A stretch of 64,000 nucleotides of DNA from Nitrospira_E sp052156535 (GTDB taxonomy: Bacteria; Nitrospirota; Nitrospiria; Nitrospirales; UBA8639), in assembly GCF_052156535.1 (NCBI RefSeq), contig NZ_JBQKUP010000044.1:248001-312000 (forward strand), written 5' to 3'. The notes under the pieces were generated by a model. The model did not search any database. It saw only the letters and a program-made list of their open reading frames with translations, and was not told where the DNA came from. This document shows, piece by piece, positions 17,584 to 27,700 of the stretch (position 1 is the first letter of the stretch; every line of letters starts with the position of its first letter). A program made the translations under genes and the position numbers.

Positions 17584-19665
17584 TCAACGTGGCGTTTCCA
17601 GGAGAGCCAGAGCCCTTCTGCATACATTGGCGACAGTGAAGCCATACTCTCGCATGACAATTTCGCCGGGGGCCGATGCACCAAAATGATCCACGGCGAG
17701 CACGTCACCCTGGTTGCCGACATAGCGAGCCCAACCCTGAGACACTCCCGCTTCGACGGCAAGTCTTGCACTGACTGACGTCGGCAACACCGTGTTACGG
17801 TATTCCTGGGACTGGGCTTCGAATAGTTCCCAGCTCGGCATCGAGACGAGGCGCACCTGGATTTTTTGTTCCAGCAGTTTCTGTCGCGCTTCCACAATCA
17901 GCGGAACTTCCGACCCGCTGGCGATCAGAATGACATCAGGATCCCCATTCGGGGCCTCGGCCAGGATATATCCACCGCGCTGAAGGCCCTCTGCAGCGGA
18001 AAACTCTGTGCGGTCGAGCGTTGGCACCGATTGCCGTGTCAGGATCAAGGCCACCGGGCGGTCCCGCGTTTCGATGGCAACGCGCCAAGCCACCGCCGTC
18101 TCGTTGGCGTCGCCGGGACGGATCACGATTAGTTTGGGAATTGCTCGAAGACTGGCGACCTGCTCAACGGATTGATGGGTTGGGCCGTCCTCCCCCAGGG
18201 CGAGGCTGTCATGCGTGAACACATACACCACCTGTAACCCCATCAGTGCCGCCAAGCGAATCGGCGGCCGCATGTAATCGGAGAAGGTCAGAAACGTTGC
18301 CCCGAATGGAATGGTACCGCCGTGCGTGGCCATGCCGTTCATGATCGCACCCATCCCATGCTCGCGAACCCCGAACTGGAGATTACGCCCGGCATAACTC
18401 CATCCGCCGCCCGCCGATCCTTGCAGATCACCGATTGCCATGGAGGAATTCCCAAAGTTACCGGCTTCGCTCAGTTCCGTGAACGTGGACGGATTCAAGT
18501 CAGCCGAGCCCCCGATCAGGCCGGGGAGTGTCTTGCTGATTGCGTCCATGATTTTTCCCGAGGCAATGCGGGTGGCCAAGCCTTTGCCATCGACGGGAAA
18601 TTGCGGAATGTGCGTGTCCCAGCCTGGTGGTAATTCGCCCTTGATGAGTGAGCGAAGTTCACGGGCAAGGTCCGGATATTCTTTTTCATATGCCGCAAAC
18701 GTCGCATGCCATTCCGCTTCCGTTTGGCGACCCTGGTCAATGGCCTGGCGACAATGCTGCTTAACTTCCTCCGGTACAAGAAATAGCGGGTCAATAGGCC
18801 AGCCAAGCTTCTGTTTCGTCAGTTTCACTTCCTCCTCGCCGAGTGGGGAGCCATGCGCGGCAAAGGTGTCTTGTTTGTGGGGGGAACCATAACCAATATG
18901 CGTCCGCACAAGGATCAGTGAGGGCCGGTCTGTGTCCTGACGCGCGGCATGGATGGCGCGATCGATGGCGTTCGCGTCGTTGCCGTCGTCGATCGTTTGT
19001 GTGTGCCAGCCATACGCCGCAAACCGTTGGGCGCGGTCTTCGGTGAACGTGAGCTGGGTGGACGCGGCGAGCGTGACCCGATTATCGTCGTACAGATAGA
19101 TCAGCTTGCCCAGCTTCAAATGACCCGCAAGAGACGCGGTTTCGGCCGCAACGCCTTCCATCAGGTCACCGTCGCTGACCAGCCCGTAGGTGTAATGATG
19201 GATGATCTCGAACCCGGGCCGATTGTAACGGCCGGCGAGGTACGCTTCGGCGATAGCCATGCCCACTCCATTGCCGAATCCCTGACCGAGCGGGCCTGTG
19301 GTGGTTTCCACGCCGGGAGTTACCCCTCGCTCGGGATGACCCGGCGTGAGGCTGCCCCATTGGCGAAACTGTTTGATCTGATCGAGCGGCAAATCATAGC
19401 CGGTGAGATAGAGCAAGCTGTACAACAGCATCGATCCATGGCCGGCCGACAGAACGAATCGGTCTCGATTGAACCAGTGAGGATTGGAGGGGTTATGTTG
19501 AAGAAATCGTGTCCATAGGGCATAGGCCATCGGGGCCGCGCCCAGCGGGAGTCCAGGGTGACCACTGTTGGCCTTTTGCACCGCATCCACCGACAAAAAA
19601 CGAATCGTATTGATCGATAATTGCTCCAATTGTGCCGGACTGAGAGTTGCTTCTGTGGTATTCAT
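17584..19665 (-). CDS. tkt: Transketolase
   Basis: Thiamine-diphosphate enzyme moving two-carbon units between sugar phosphates in the pentose-phosphate pathway or Calvin cycle; cytosolic dimer. 693 aa, full length. It contains the N-terminal SGHPGLPLGAAPMAYALW motif, the ThDP/Mg site SDGDLMEGVAAE and YDDNRVT, the central EDGPTHQSVEQ region with FTHDS, and the C-terminal domain. The start has AAGGA about ten bases upstream. It precedes the gnd remnant and zwf in the same direction, an intended pentose-phosphate operon. A GC-rich hairpin (19697-19725) lies in its 5' leader. Confidence 0.96.
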   Translation of the reverse strand: MNTTEATLSPAQLEQLSINTIRFLSVDAVQKANSGHPGLPLGAAPMAYALWTRFLQHNPSNPHWFNRDRFVLSAGHGSMLLYSLLYLTGYDLPLDQIKQFRQWGSLTPGHPERGVTPGVETTTGPLGQGFGNGVGMAIAEAYLAGRYNRPGFEIIHHYTYGLVSDGDLMEGVAAETASLAGHLKLGKLIYLYDDNRVTLAASTQLTFTEDRAQRFAAYGWHTQTIDDGNDANAIDRAIHAARQDTDRPSLILVRTHIGYGSPHKQDTFAAHGSPLGEEEVKLTKQKLGWPIDPLFLVPEEVKQHCRQAIDQGRQTEAEWHATFAAYEKEYPDLARELRSLIKGELPPGWDTHIPQFPVDGKGLATRIASGKIMDAISKTLPGLIGGSADLNPSTFTELSEAGNFGNSSMAIGDLQGSAGGGWSYAGRNLQFGVREHGMGAIMNGMATHGGTIPFGATFLTFSDYMRPPIRLAALMGLQVVYVFTHDSLALGEDGPTHQSVEQVASLRAIPKLIVIRPGDANETAVAWRVAIETRDRPVALILTRQSVPTLDRTEFSAAEGLQRGGYILAEAPNGDPDVILIASGSEVPLIVEARQKLLEQKIQVRLVSMPSWELFEAQSQEYRNTVLPTSVSARLAVEAGVSQGWARYVGNQGDVLAVDHFGASAPGEIVMREYGFTVANVCRRALALLETPR

Positions 19666-19696
19666 CGTACGTTTTCCTTGCAGGCTTCCTTTGGTG

Positions 19697-19725
19697 GCCC
19701 CCCCCTCGAAGAATTCGTGGGGGGC
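19697..19725 (-). promoter_or_regulatory. GC-rich hairpin in the tkt leader
   Basis: A run of GCCCCCC pairs with GGGGGGC across a 12- to 15-base loop, 32-60 bases before the tkt start codon. No T-run follows in either direction, so it does not look like a terminator. It could influence translation or be incidental. Confidence 0.3.
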
Positions 19726-20889
19726 AAGGCCATCCAGTAAGGTAAGAGATTATTTTGAGGTCTTTTTCTTCAGTGTCTTCTTTACCGATTGCTACCGGAT
19801 ACCTCGACGTTGAAGTACTCCCAGGACATCTCTAAAAAATTCTGACAAGTGGCTTCCTCCTTGCGGTCCTTCCATGACAAGGGGGATTGCGTCAGGCGAT
19901 CCCCGACAACTCAGCTGTTTTAATCTTTCCACTTGTTAGGATGCCCTGCTCATATTGAAAATCCTCGTCCTTCAACCATTGTCCTATTTAACCGATGATC
20001 CAACAGAAGATCAAATTCGTAACCGGTCGTGCCGCGATTGTCCTGTCAGTCATTTTTTCGGAAATGTTCATATTCCATTCCACGAGTCGTTGGCCCAATG
20101 CCTGTCGGCCTGTTGAAGCCTGAGGATCTGTGAGCGCAGCTCCAATGGCCAATGTGGAAAAGGCCTTCGCCTCTCTGAAAAGTCAAATCCTGTTTGGGAT
20201 CAACCAACCTCCCCGGAGGATTCACAAGAAACGAACGAATTCAGTCGAGCTGAACACTTTTTACTAATTTCACTACTTATGCACTATTTTGCGGACATCT
20301 TCTGAAAAGCGACGAAAGGAAAGGTGGCTGGTTATGCACAGGCAAAAGGTCTTTTAACGTCCTTCATGGCGTAATCGTCATGGAAAATTAATGTTAATGA
20401 ATTCAATGGAGAACGCAGTGTTCTTTCATATTTTATTCAATGAGGAAACCATTAAACTCTTCCCGGCGTAAGGACATTTGATCGGAAAAAAGCCCGCCGG
20501 GAAGCCTGATTAGACTTCATGGGGGTGTGCGAATTTGATGCAAACTGGCTTGAATGGGACCGGTTACTTGAGGCCTGATCGTACAACAGAAAAATGCGAT
20601 GAGTGGCCCATTGTGGGGCGTGAGAGACCATTGCGATGGCGAGTGAGACTTCAGCAGTAATTTGTCTTAAAAGGATCGGTCTTTCACCGTGCACGGAAGT
20701 TCTCGAAGAGTACCCATGTCTTCGAGAACTATCCCATCATGCATCGGAGTTCTTGAGATGAACCGGAGAGGAAAAGTGTGATGCTTTTCACCCGAAATCA
20801 GGCTGAAGACCCTGAGGTAGGGTGGTGTATGTCCCTCATGACATTTACCTGGCCAATTGGTCAGGTCTTGCCATGCCATACGTCTCATC
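19726..20889. other. 1.2-kb intergenic region (ktrB / tkt)
   Basis: No convincing gene. Short minus-strand frames at 20452-20694 and 20667-20888 lack ribosome sites and recognisable sequence. The region must carry the tkt promoter at its left end. It contains a strong inverted repeat at 20698-20730, described separately. Confidence 0.5.
20698..20730. repeat. 12-bp perfect inverted repeat downstream of ktrB
   Basis: AGTTCTCGAAGA and TCTTCGAGAACT are exact reverse complements separated by nine bases (GTACCCATG). It lies about 160 bases after the ktrB stop codon. There is no T-run, so it is not a standard terminator. It could be an RNA 3'-end stem or a protein-binding palindrome. Confidence 0.6.
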
Positions 20890-22305
20890 TTAACCTATCG
20901 CAACTTTGGCTTGAGGAAAACGATAGAGCATGCGGACGGGTGGAGTGAGGGAGACGAGACCAACCAGGAGGGGTCCGAATCTCCCGAGAAACATACTGCA
21001 TAGAATAATGACCTTTCCAAAATCCGTGAGCATCGCGGAGAGACTGAGCACGCCACCGTTTCCGATGGAAAACCCAACCGTTCCCAATGCGGAGGCCACT
21101 TCAAACATGAGAGCCAAAAAAGGCTTATTTTCAATTAAGGCGAGAAAAAAAGTTAACGTGGTGACGGCTCCAATGGCCAGGAACATGATGGCCAGAGCTT
21201 GCAAGACGAGATGGAGAGGCATCCGTCGGTAGTGAAACTCCACATCCAGTCGTTTTCGGAAGACGGCCCAGACTGATAGACACACAATGCCGAACGTGGT
21301 GGTTTTAATTCCTCCAGCAGTTCCTCCTGGTGATCCCCCGATGATCATCAGCAAAATCAACATATACAACGTGCTGGGGCGGAGGAGGCTCAGGTCCAGC
21401 GTATTGAACCCTGCGGTCCGGGCGGCTCCTGAATGAAAGGCGGCGACCATGGCTCCCTCTGCGGAAGTTTGCGAGCCAAGCGTGGCCAGACTATGCATTT
21501 CCAACAGATAAAATCCTATCGTTCCAAGCACCCATAAGCTTACCGAAACGAGTAGGGCCAGTCTCGTATGGGTTTGAATTCGATACCGTTTTTTCTGGTA
21601 ATAACTCAGCAGGTCGCGGAAGACAATGAATCCGATGCCGCCGAGAATGAAAAGGAGACTAGTGGAACCATTGACCAGGACATCGTCACGATAGGGGATC
21701 AGATTTTGAGAAAACGTCGAAAATCCCGCATTGTTAAAGGCGGAAACGGCGTGAAATATACCATGTCCGCATGCCTCAACCCAGGGCATATCCCGGGAAA
21801 ACCGGGCGGCGAGTATCAAAGCGCCCACGCTTTCAAAGGTAAAGGTGATGATCAAAATGGTTTTGACAAAACGAATCGATCCCGCCAAATCCAATGAACT
21901 GAGCGCCTCAGCCACCATCATGCGGTTTCGCAGTCCGATGCGCTGTCCCATGGCGATGAGAAGAACGGTTGCCAGCATGGCATACCCTAATCCGGCCAAT
22001 TGAATGAGTGTCAGAATAACGATTTGTCCGAATAAGGTGAAATCTTTTTCCGTGTCTGCCACAATCAGGCCGGTGACCGTCACGGCCGAAGTTGCCGTAA
22101 AGAGGGCGTTGAGAAAACTTAAAGACTTACCAGGTGTGGTGGCCCATGGGGTCTTGAGTAGGGTCGTTCCGATAGTAATCAAGGCCATGCCGCCTAGTGT
22201 GACGAGCTGACCGGCTGACAGTGGGCCGTGGGGAGAAAATCTACCGATCGTGGTGGTTGGGTACCACGGGCATGGACGAGTAGAAAGTGGTATTGAAGGC
22301 AGCAT
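20890..22305 (-). CDS. Potassium uptake transporter, KtrB/TrkH family
   Basis: Integral membrane K+ (Na+-coupled) translocating subunit of 471 aa, the KtrB size. It shows four selectivity-filter/P-loop segments: TATSAVTVTGLIV (about residue 90), VSAFNNAGFS, the AARTAGFNTLD repeat after the middle helices, and the GTVGFSIGN segment near the C-terminus. It also has the GGSPGGTAGGIKTTT loop, which helps gate such channels. Family members work with a cytoplasmic RCK/TrkA-N subunit (KtrA), but none is encoded nearby. It sits downstream of the osmolyte genes on the same strand, suggesting a role in osmoadaptation. Confidence 0.92.
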   Translation of the reverse strand: MLPSIPLSTRPCPWYPTTTIGRFSPHGPLSAGQLVTLGGMALITIGTTLLKTPWATTPGKSLSFLNALFTATSAVTVTGLIVADTEKDFTLFGQIVILTLIQLAGLGYAMLATVLLIAMGQRIGLRNRMMVAEALSSLDLAGSIRFVKTILIITFTFESVGALILAARFSRDMPWVEACGHGIFHAVSAFNNAGFSTFSQNLIPYRDDVLVNGSTSLLFILGGIGFIVFRDLLSYYQKKRYRIQTHTRLALLVSVSLWVLGTIGFYLLEMHSLATLGSQTSAEGAMVAAFHSGAARTAGFNTLDLSLLRPSTLYMLILLMIIGGSPGGTAGGIKTTTFGIVCLSVWAVFRKRLDVEFHYRRMPLHLVLQALAIMFLAIGAVTTLTFFLALIENKPFLALMFEVASALGTVGFSIGNGGVLSLSAMLTDFGKVIILCSMFLGRFGPLLVGLVSLTPPVRMLYRFPQAKVAIG

Positions 22306-22460
22306 GCAGGCTGAGAAACGAATGCTCCTACCTTCTCACAGGAGCAGGTCCGAGAAACAATAAAAATTCAAAGTCGCTCAGCGGATTAGTCGCGGGGATC
22401 GACCTGAAGTGCGGTTAATACGAGTGCGTGCCTAAATTCGTTGGTTATGGGGGAGATGAG

Positions 22461-22550
22461 GTGCTAGTTGAACATTGCGGCCATGAAGTCGTTGTGAAGT
22501 TCAGACCCCTGCCAGGAATTGGCAGGGGTCGATTTTTCATTATGGGGTAA
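22461..22550 (+). CDS. Possible 29-aa peptide overlapping a terminator-like hairpin
   Basis: GTG at 22461 is preceded by GGGGGAG at a suitable distance and opens a 29-codon frame (MLVEHCGHEVVVKFRPLP...) ending at TAA 22548-22550. It is the only plus-strand frame that would make use of the plus-oriented hairpin at 22504-22538. The hairpin lies inside the frame, which argues against it being a gene. Confidence 0.15.
   Translation: MLVEHCGHEVVVKFRPLPGIGRGRFFIMG
22504..22538 (+). terminator. Rho-independent terminator-like hairpin (plus orientation)
   Basis: GACCCCTGCCA and TGGCAGGGGTC are perfect 11-bp complements with loop GGAAT, followed by GATTTTTC on the plus strand. Neighbouring genes (ktrB and glgE) are both on the minus strand, where no T-run follows the stem. 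It therefore appears to terminate an unannotated plus-strand transcript, or acts simply as a boundary after glgE. Confidence 0.6.
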
Positions 22551-22573
22551 AAAAACCTACTGATCATTCACTG

Positions 22574-24562
22574 TTACATGAAATAGTCAAAGTCGCTTTC
22601 ACGACGAGTCCGGCGGCGGAGTGCGAAAATCGCGGCCGGTTCGTCGTTGGGATCTAATCGAATGGTGTAGTCACCTCCCACGACTTGATGGCGATAATCC
22701 TGAATGAGTTCATGCAATTGATAGGTGTCCTGTTCACCAATGCCGCATGCTTCAATCGGAATTCGCAGACGAGCCTCATGGATGGTATAGGGGTCCATAT
22801 TGATCGCGAACAGAAGAATGTCTGTCTTGTCGGCATTCATTTTTCCATAGAAAAGAATGTGGTCGTTGTCGGATTGGAAAAATTGCAGATTGGTGAAGGT
22901 ATGAAGGGAAGGGTGATCCCGTCGGATGCGGTTGATGAGGGTGATATAGTCCCGGATGTTTCCGGGACGATCCCAATCCCAGTGCCGGATTTCATATTTT
23001 TCCGAATCCTGATATTCCTCGGTTCCGGGAATCGCCTTATTTTCACATAGTTCATAGCTATTGTAGATCCCGTAGGTCGGGGAGAGCGTGGCGGCCAGCA
23101 CGAGCCGGAATTTAAAGGCCGGCCGACCTCCCTGTTGGAGAATTTCCGGCAGGATGTCCGGTGTATTGGCGAAAAAGTTCGGACGGAAATACTCTTGCAT
23201 TTGTGTCCGGGTTAATTCGGTCAGGTATTCGGTCATTTCTCCTTTTGAATTTCGCCACGTAAAATACGTGTACGATTGGGTATAGCCGGCTTTGGCCAGG
23301 ACCCGCATCATTTTTGGACGGGTGAAGGCTTCTGCTAGAAACAACACATCAGGATGCTCCAACTGAATTTCCCGAATGAGCCATTCCCAAAAGATCACGG
23401 GTTTGGTGTGGGGATTATCCACTCGAAAAATTTTGACTCCATGCTCAACCCAAAAGAGGAGGACCCGCTTCATTTCCTGCCAGATGTCCTGCCAGGCTTC
23501 GGTATAGAAATCAAATCCATAAATGTCCTCATATTTTTTGGGAGGGTTCTCGGCGTATTTGATCGTCCCGTCCGGACGTTGCTTGAACCAGTCAGGATGC
23601 TGTGTCACGTAGGGATGATCCGGGGTGGCATTGATGGCGAAATCTATGGCGACTTCCATTCCGTGGTTTCTGACGGCTTGTTGAAAATGGTCAAAATCGT
23701 TCATCGTGCCGAGAGCCGGTTCGACCGCATCATGTCCTCCATGTCGACTTCCGATGGCCCATGGACTGCCCGGATCGCCCGGCTTGGCCTTTAAGCTGTT
23801 GTTGCGGCCCTTGCGGTTGGTCTCTCCGATGGGATGAATAGGGGTGAGATAGAGGACATCGAATCCCATATCCCTGATGGCCGGAAGGCGTTGTTCACAG
23901 TCTTTAAATGTTCCCCCTTTTCCCGGCACGGTTCCTTCTGACCGAGGGAAGATTTCATACCAGGCGCCATACCGGGCACGCTCACGGTCGACAATCACTT
24001 CCAATTCCTTCTCATAGGTGGACCAGGCAGCCCGCTGTTCGTGTCGGTCGACGAGTGTTGCCACAATCGGATCCAGGGCGATGGCGATCCGGGCTTCCTG
24101 GTCGGAAGACGACTTCCATTTTTCCAACCAGAGTTTCAGCTCCGACTTATCGGGACCTTTCGCCCTGGTCATCGCCTCTTTGACTTGGGCTTCCCCCTCC
24201 AATAATTCACTGGAAAGATCCGGAAGCACCCCATGTTTCTTGGTCAGTTCAATTCTCCAGGTTTCAAAACTCCTGACATAGGCTCCCACGGAATATAGAT
24301 ACCGGGTATTTTCTGCAAGGAGAAATGAGCCGGCCCACCGGTCATTATCGACGTGATGCATAGGGGTTTCCGACCATTCCTTCTGCCCCAGCACTTTGTA
24401 ACGAAGTACGGCCCCGATGGTGTCGTGTCCTTCCTTAAACACGTCGGCTGTGACGTCCAGGTTCTCCCCGACGATCCGTTTGACCGGATAGCGTCCTCCA
24501 TCCAGTTCCGGCTCGACATGTTCAATGATCAGGGTTTGTAACGTTTTGGGAATAGTAGGCAT
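22574..24562 (-). CDS. glgE: Alpha-1,4-glucan:maltose-1-phosphate maltosyltransferase
   Basis: GH13_3 enzyme that transfers maltose from maltose 1-phosphate to the end of an alpha-1,4-glucan, the polymerising step of the TreS-Pep2-GlgE pathway; cytosolic. Start set at 24562 (MPTIPKTL) with AAGGAG seven bases upstream; the longer frame to 24682 runs into the treS leader. 662 aa. It has an N-terminal beta-sandwich (about 1-110), a helical insert, then the catalytic barrel with HPIGETNRKG, the nucleophile Asp in IFRVDNPHTK (about residue 382) and the acid/base Glu in FLAEAFTRP (about 411). It lies directly after the TreS-maltokinase gene, which supplies its substrate. Confidence 0.95.
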   Translation of the reverse strand: MPTIPKTLQTLIIEHVEPELDGGRYPVKRIVGENLDVTADVFKEGHDTIGAVLRYKVLGQKEWSETPMHHVDNDRWAGSFLLAENTRYLYSVGAYVRSFETWRIELTKKHGVLPDLSSELLEGEAQVKEAMTRAKGPDKSELKLWLEKWKSSSDQEARIAIALDPIVATLVDRHEQRAAWSTYEKELEVIVDRERARYGAWYEIFPRSEGTVPGKGGTFKDCEQRLPAIRDMGFDVLYLTPIHPIGETNRKGRNNSLKAKPGDPGSPWAIGSRHGGHDAVEPALGTMNDFDHFQQAVRNHGMEVAIDFAINATPDHPYVTQHPDWFKQRPDGTIKYAENPPKKYEDIYGFDFYTEAWQDIWQEMKRVLLFWVEHGVKIFRVDNPHTKPVIFWEWLIREIQLEHPDVLFLAEAFTRPKMMRVLAKAGYTQSYTYFTWRNSKGEMTEYLTELTRTQMQEYFRPNFFANTPDILPEILQQGGRPAFKFRLVLAATLSPTYGIYNSYELCENKAIPGTEEYQDSEKYEIRHWDWDRPGNIRDYITLINRIRRDHPSLHTFTNLQFFQSDNDHILFYGKMNADKTDILLFAINMDPYTIHEARLRIPIEACGIGEQDTYQLHELIQDYRHQVVGGDYTIRLDPNDEPAAIFALRRRTRRESDFDYFM

Positions 24563-24700
24563 GACGCACTCCTTCGTGGGTGACTCTTCGGATATTCCGG
24601 TAAATGACGATTGGCAATTGTTCCCCGTCAAGAAGGCCTGATATTTCTGGACGGCCATGAGTCCGCCGGACTTCCGGTTCAAGACCCGGTTTCCGACACA

Positions 24701-27700
24701 TCAGTCCACTTCTAAAATTTGGAGAATGCCATCCAGGGGGATACGCACCCAATGGGGCCGGTTATTAAGTTCATAGCCGAGTTCATAGATCGCTTTTTGA
24801 AGTAAATATCCATTTAGCAAAATTTGGATGTCGTCCGATGACGGGGGCAGAATGTCTCGGACTTCTTTGATGGATAGGTACGCCTTGAGGTAGCTGACGC
24901 TGACCCATATTTGCCAATAGCGAGCCCAAGGTTCAAGCAAAGAAAAGTCTTCCGGTCGAACGCCCTCGACCAATCCAATAGAGGAGGCATGCGCCGCGTA
25001 ATGAAAGGATCGCAGCATGCCCGCCACGTCGCGCAGGGGGGATTCCTTCAGACGTCTGACATTCAAGGGCCTGGCCGGTTCGCCTTCAAAGTCGATGATG
25101 ATGAAATCTTTTCCGGTATAGAGCACCTGGCCGAGATGGTAGTCGCCATGGCACCGGATGCGGGTGCAGGTGAGTTTCCGGTCCCGTATGGTTAAGAGCC
25201 GTTTGCGTAAGCGGCCTTCTCCTTCCAACACGTGTTTCGCCAGGGTGTGCACGGGGTCCTGGAGCCCTTTAACCTGAGTGCGAAGAAGCGGGAAGTTCAT
25301 GTTGACCGTTCCCAGCATGCTCTGATACAGACCCCGCCGGTAAAAATCGGTAAACGGTTCTGGTTTAAACTCCGGATCTTCGGAATCGGAGGCGAGGGCG
25401 GCGTGCAGTTCCCCTGTTCGAAGGCCCAACAACCGGGCTTCTTCCAGATACGGGCCAATCCATTCGCGGGCGCCGGACGGAATCTCCTCGTCGACTAAGG
25501 CCATCAGCGATTTCTGGGGAATGGACGAGGTGGTGATGGCTGTGGGATGGGTGAGCGCTTCTTCCAGATATCGACTCAGTTCATCCAACGTGTATTTCCA
25601 GGCGTCTCCTTCGTTTTGAATAAATTTCTGTAAGATACCAAAAGTCAGGAGGTCGCCATTGTCCCGTTGATATTCAATGGATCCTGCCAGGGGGGCGATG
25701 TGCGGAAACCCTTTATTGGTTAAAAACCGTCCGATTTCAAAGTCAGGATTCACGCCGACTTCGGCCCTGCGGTAGAGTTTTAAAATGAAGTCATGTCCAA
25801 ACAAGACCGAGGAGTTGCTTTGTTCACCCTTTAACAGGCTTGGTTCAAGGGTCGGGACCTCTTTCTGAAGCTGCCGCCGAAAGATTTTCGTGGCTTGAGT
25901 GGCCAAATCGCCCGCCGGACCAGTAAACCGGCGGTTTCGGGAAATACTCTCCGCCAGCATTTTTTGAAACTCCCGATCCCACATAGCATCGATAAGCAGG
26001 CCTTCCTGCTCACCGTCTTTCATTTTGACCCGCACGCGTGCAATGGCTGCCGGAGAGTCCACGAGTGGGGCCATGCGATCGGCCGGAAGATACTGTAAGG
26101 GTAAGAGGTACATCTCCGGTTCTCCCTCGGTGTATTCCACGCGGATGAGCGCGAGGACGGCCAAAGGATCTTCCTGCGGAAGGGGGATCGTTTCCGTGAT
26201 TTCCACGAATTGCATGGTGCGGGCCTTGCCGCCAAACCATCGTCGGCTTTGCAGGTATTGCGGTAATATATTTTCCAGTTTGGCCTTTTCCCGTTTTTGG
26301 ATGAGGTGATCCCAATCCTTCGCGATGGTGATGGTGGGTAACCCTTGTTCCGCCTTCCCCGCAGCCTCGGGTTTTCCCGATTCAACCGGGTCCAAGGCAA
26401 ACCAGTAAAAGGCGTGTCCGCTCAGCGTGAGCAGATAAGGCAAATCGCCAATGGCTGGAAATTTACTCCGTCCGAACAAGGTCATGGGACGTCGTCCTTT
26501 GAATTCAGCGAGATCAAGTTCGACCCATTGGGCATGGCGGGATAAGTTTACGGCCACAAGAATGGTTTCGTCCTGATACCGCCGGAGGAAGACCAGGACT
26601 TTCCGATTGGACGGATGCAGGAATTCAATCGATCCTCGTCCAAAGACCTTATAGCGTTTACGCAAGGAGACGATGCGCTTCATCCACCAGAGGGGAGACT
26701 GTGCGTTATTTTGTTGCAGTTCGACGTTGACGGCTTCGTAATGATATTCCGGGTCAATGATAATGGGCAGATACAGTTTCTGCGGATTGCCATAGGAAAA
26801 TCCGGCATTGCGGTCGGCACTCCATTGCATGGGAGTCCGGACCCCGTTCCGGTCCCCTAAATAAAAATTATCCCCCATCCCGATCTCTTCCCCGTAATAG
26901 ATGACCGGTGTGCCCGGCATCGAGAATAACAGGCTGTACATCAGTTCAATCTTTTTCCGGTCATTCCCAAGGAGCGGAGTCAATCGCCGCCGGATTCCCA
27001 GATTGATCCTGGCCTGCTTATCATGGGCAAAGACGCGGTACATGTAATCCCGTTCTTCATCCGTGACCATTTCAAGGGTCAGTTCATCGTGATTACGTAA
27101 AAAGAGTCCCCATTGGCAGGCCTCCGGGATCGCGGGCGTCTGTTCCAAAATATCGATAATCGGAAAGCGATCTTCCATTTGCATCGACATGAACAGGCGG
27201 GGCATCAAGGGAAAATGAAAGTTCATGTGACATTCATCGCCCTTCCCGAAATAGGCCGCAGCGTCTTCCGGCCATTGATTGGCTTCCGCGAGAAAGAACC
27301 GATTTTTGAATTTTTTATCGACGTGCGTTCGCAGTGTTTTGAGAAACGCATGTGTTTCCGGGAGGTTTTCACAATTGGTCCCTTCCCGCTCGAAGAGATA
27401 GGGCACGGCATCCAGTCGCAAGCCGTCCACACCCAGTTCCAGCCAAAAATCCAGGACCTCAAAGATCGCCTTTTGCACCGCAGGGTTGTCGTAATTCAGG
27501 TCCGGCTGATGAGAAAAAAAACGATGCCAGAAATACGCCTTGGCCACGGGGTCCCAGGCCCAATTCGAGTGTTCGGTATCTTTAAAAATAATGCGGGTGT
27601 CGGAATAGAGATCGGGGTTCTCACTCCACACGTACCAATTCCGCCATTTGCTGTCGGGTGGGGCTTTCCGCGCGCGCTGAAACCAGGGATGTTGATCCGA

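Noticed and set aside
20452..20888. Two short minus-strand ORFs downstream of ktrB
   Set aside because: Neither shows a KtrA/RCK domain, which was the expected partner; no ribosome sites.
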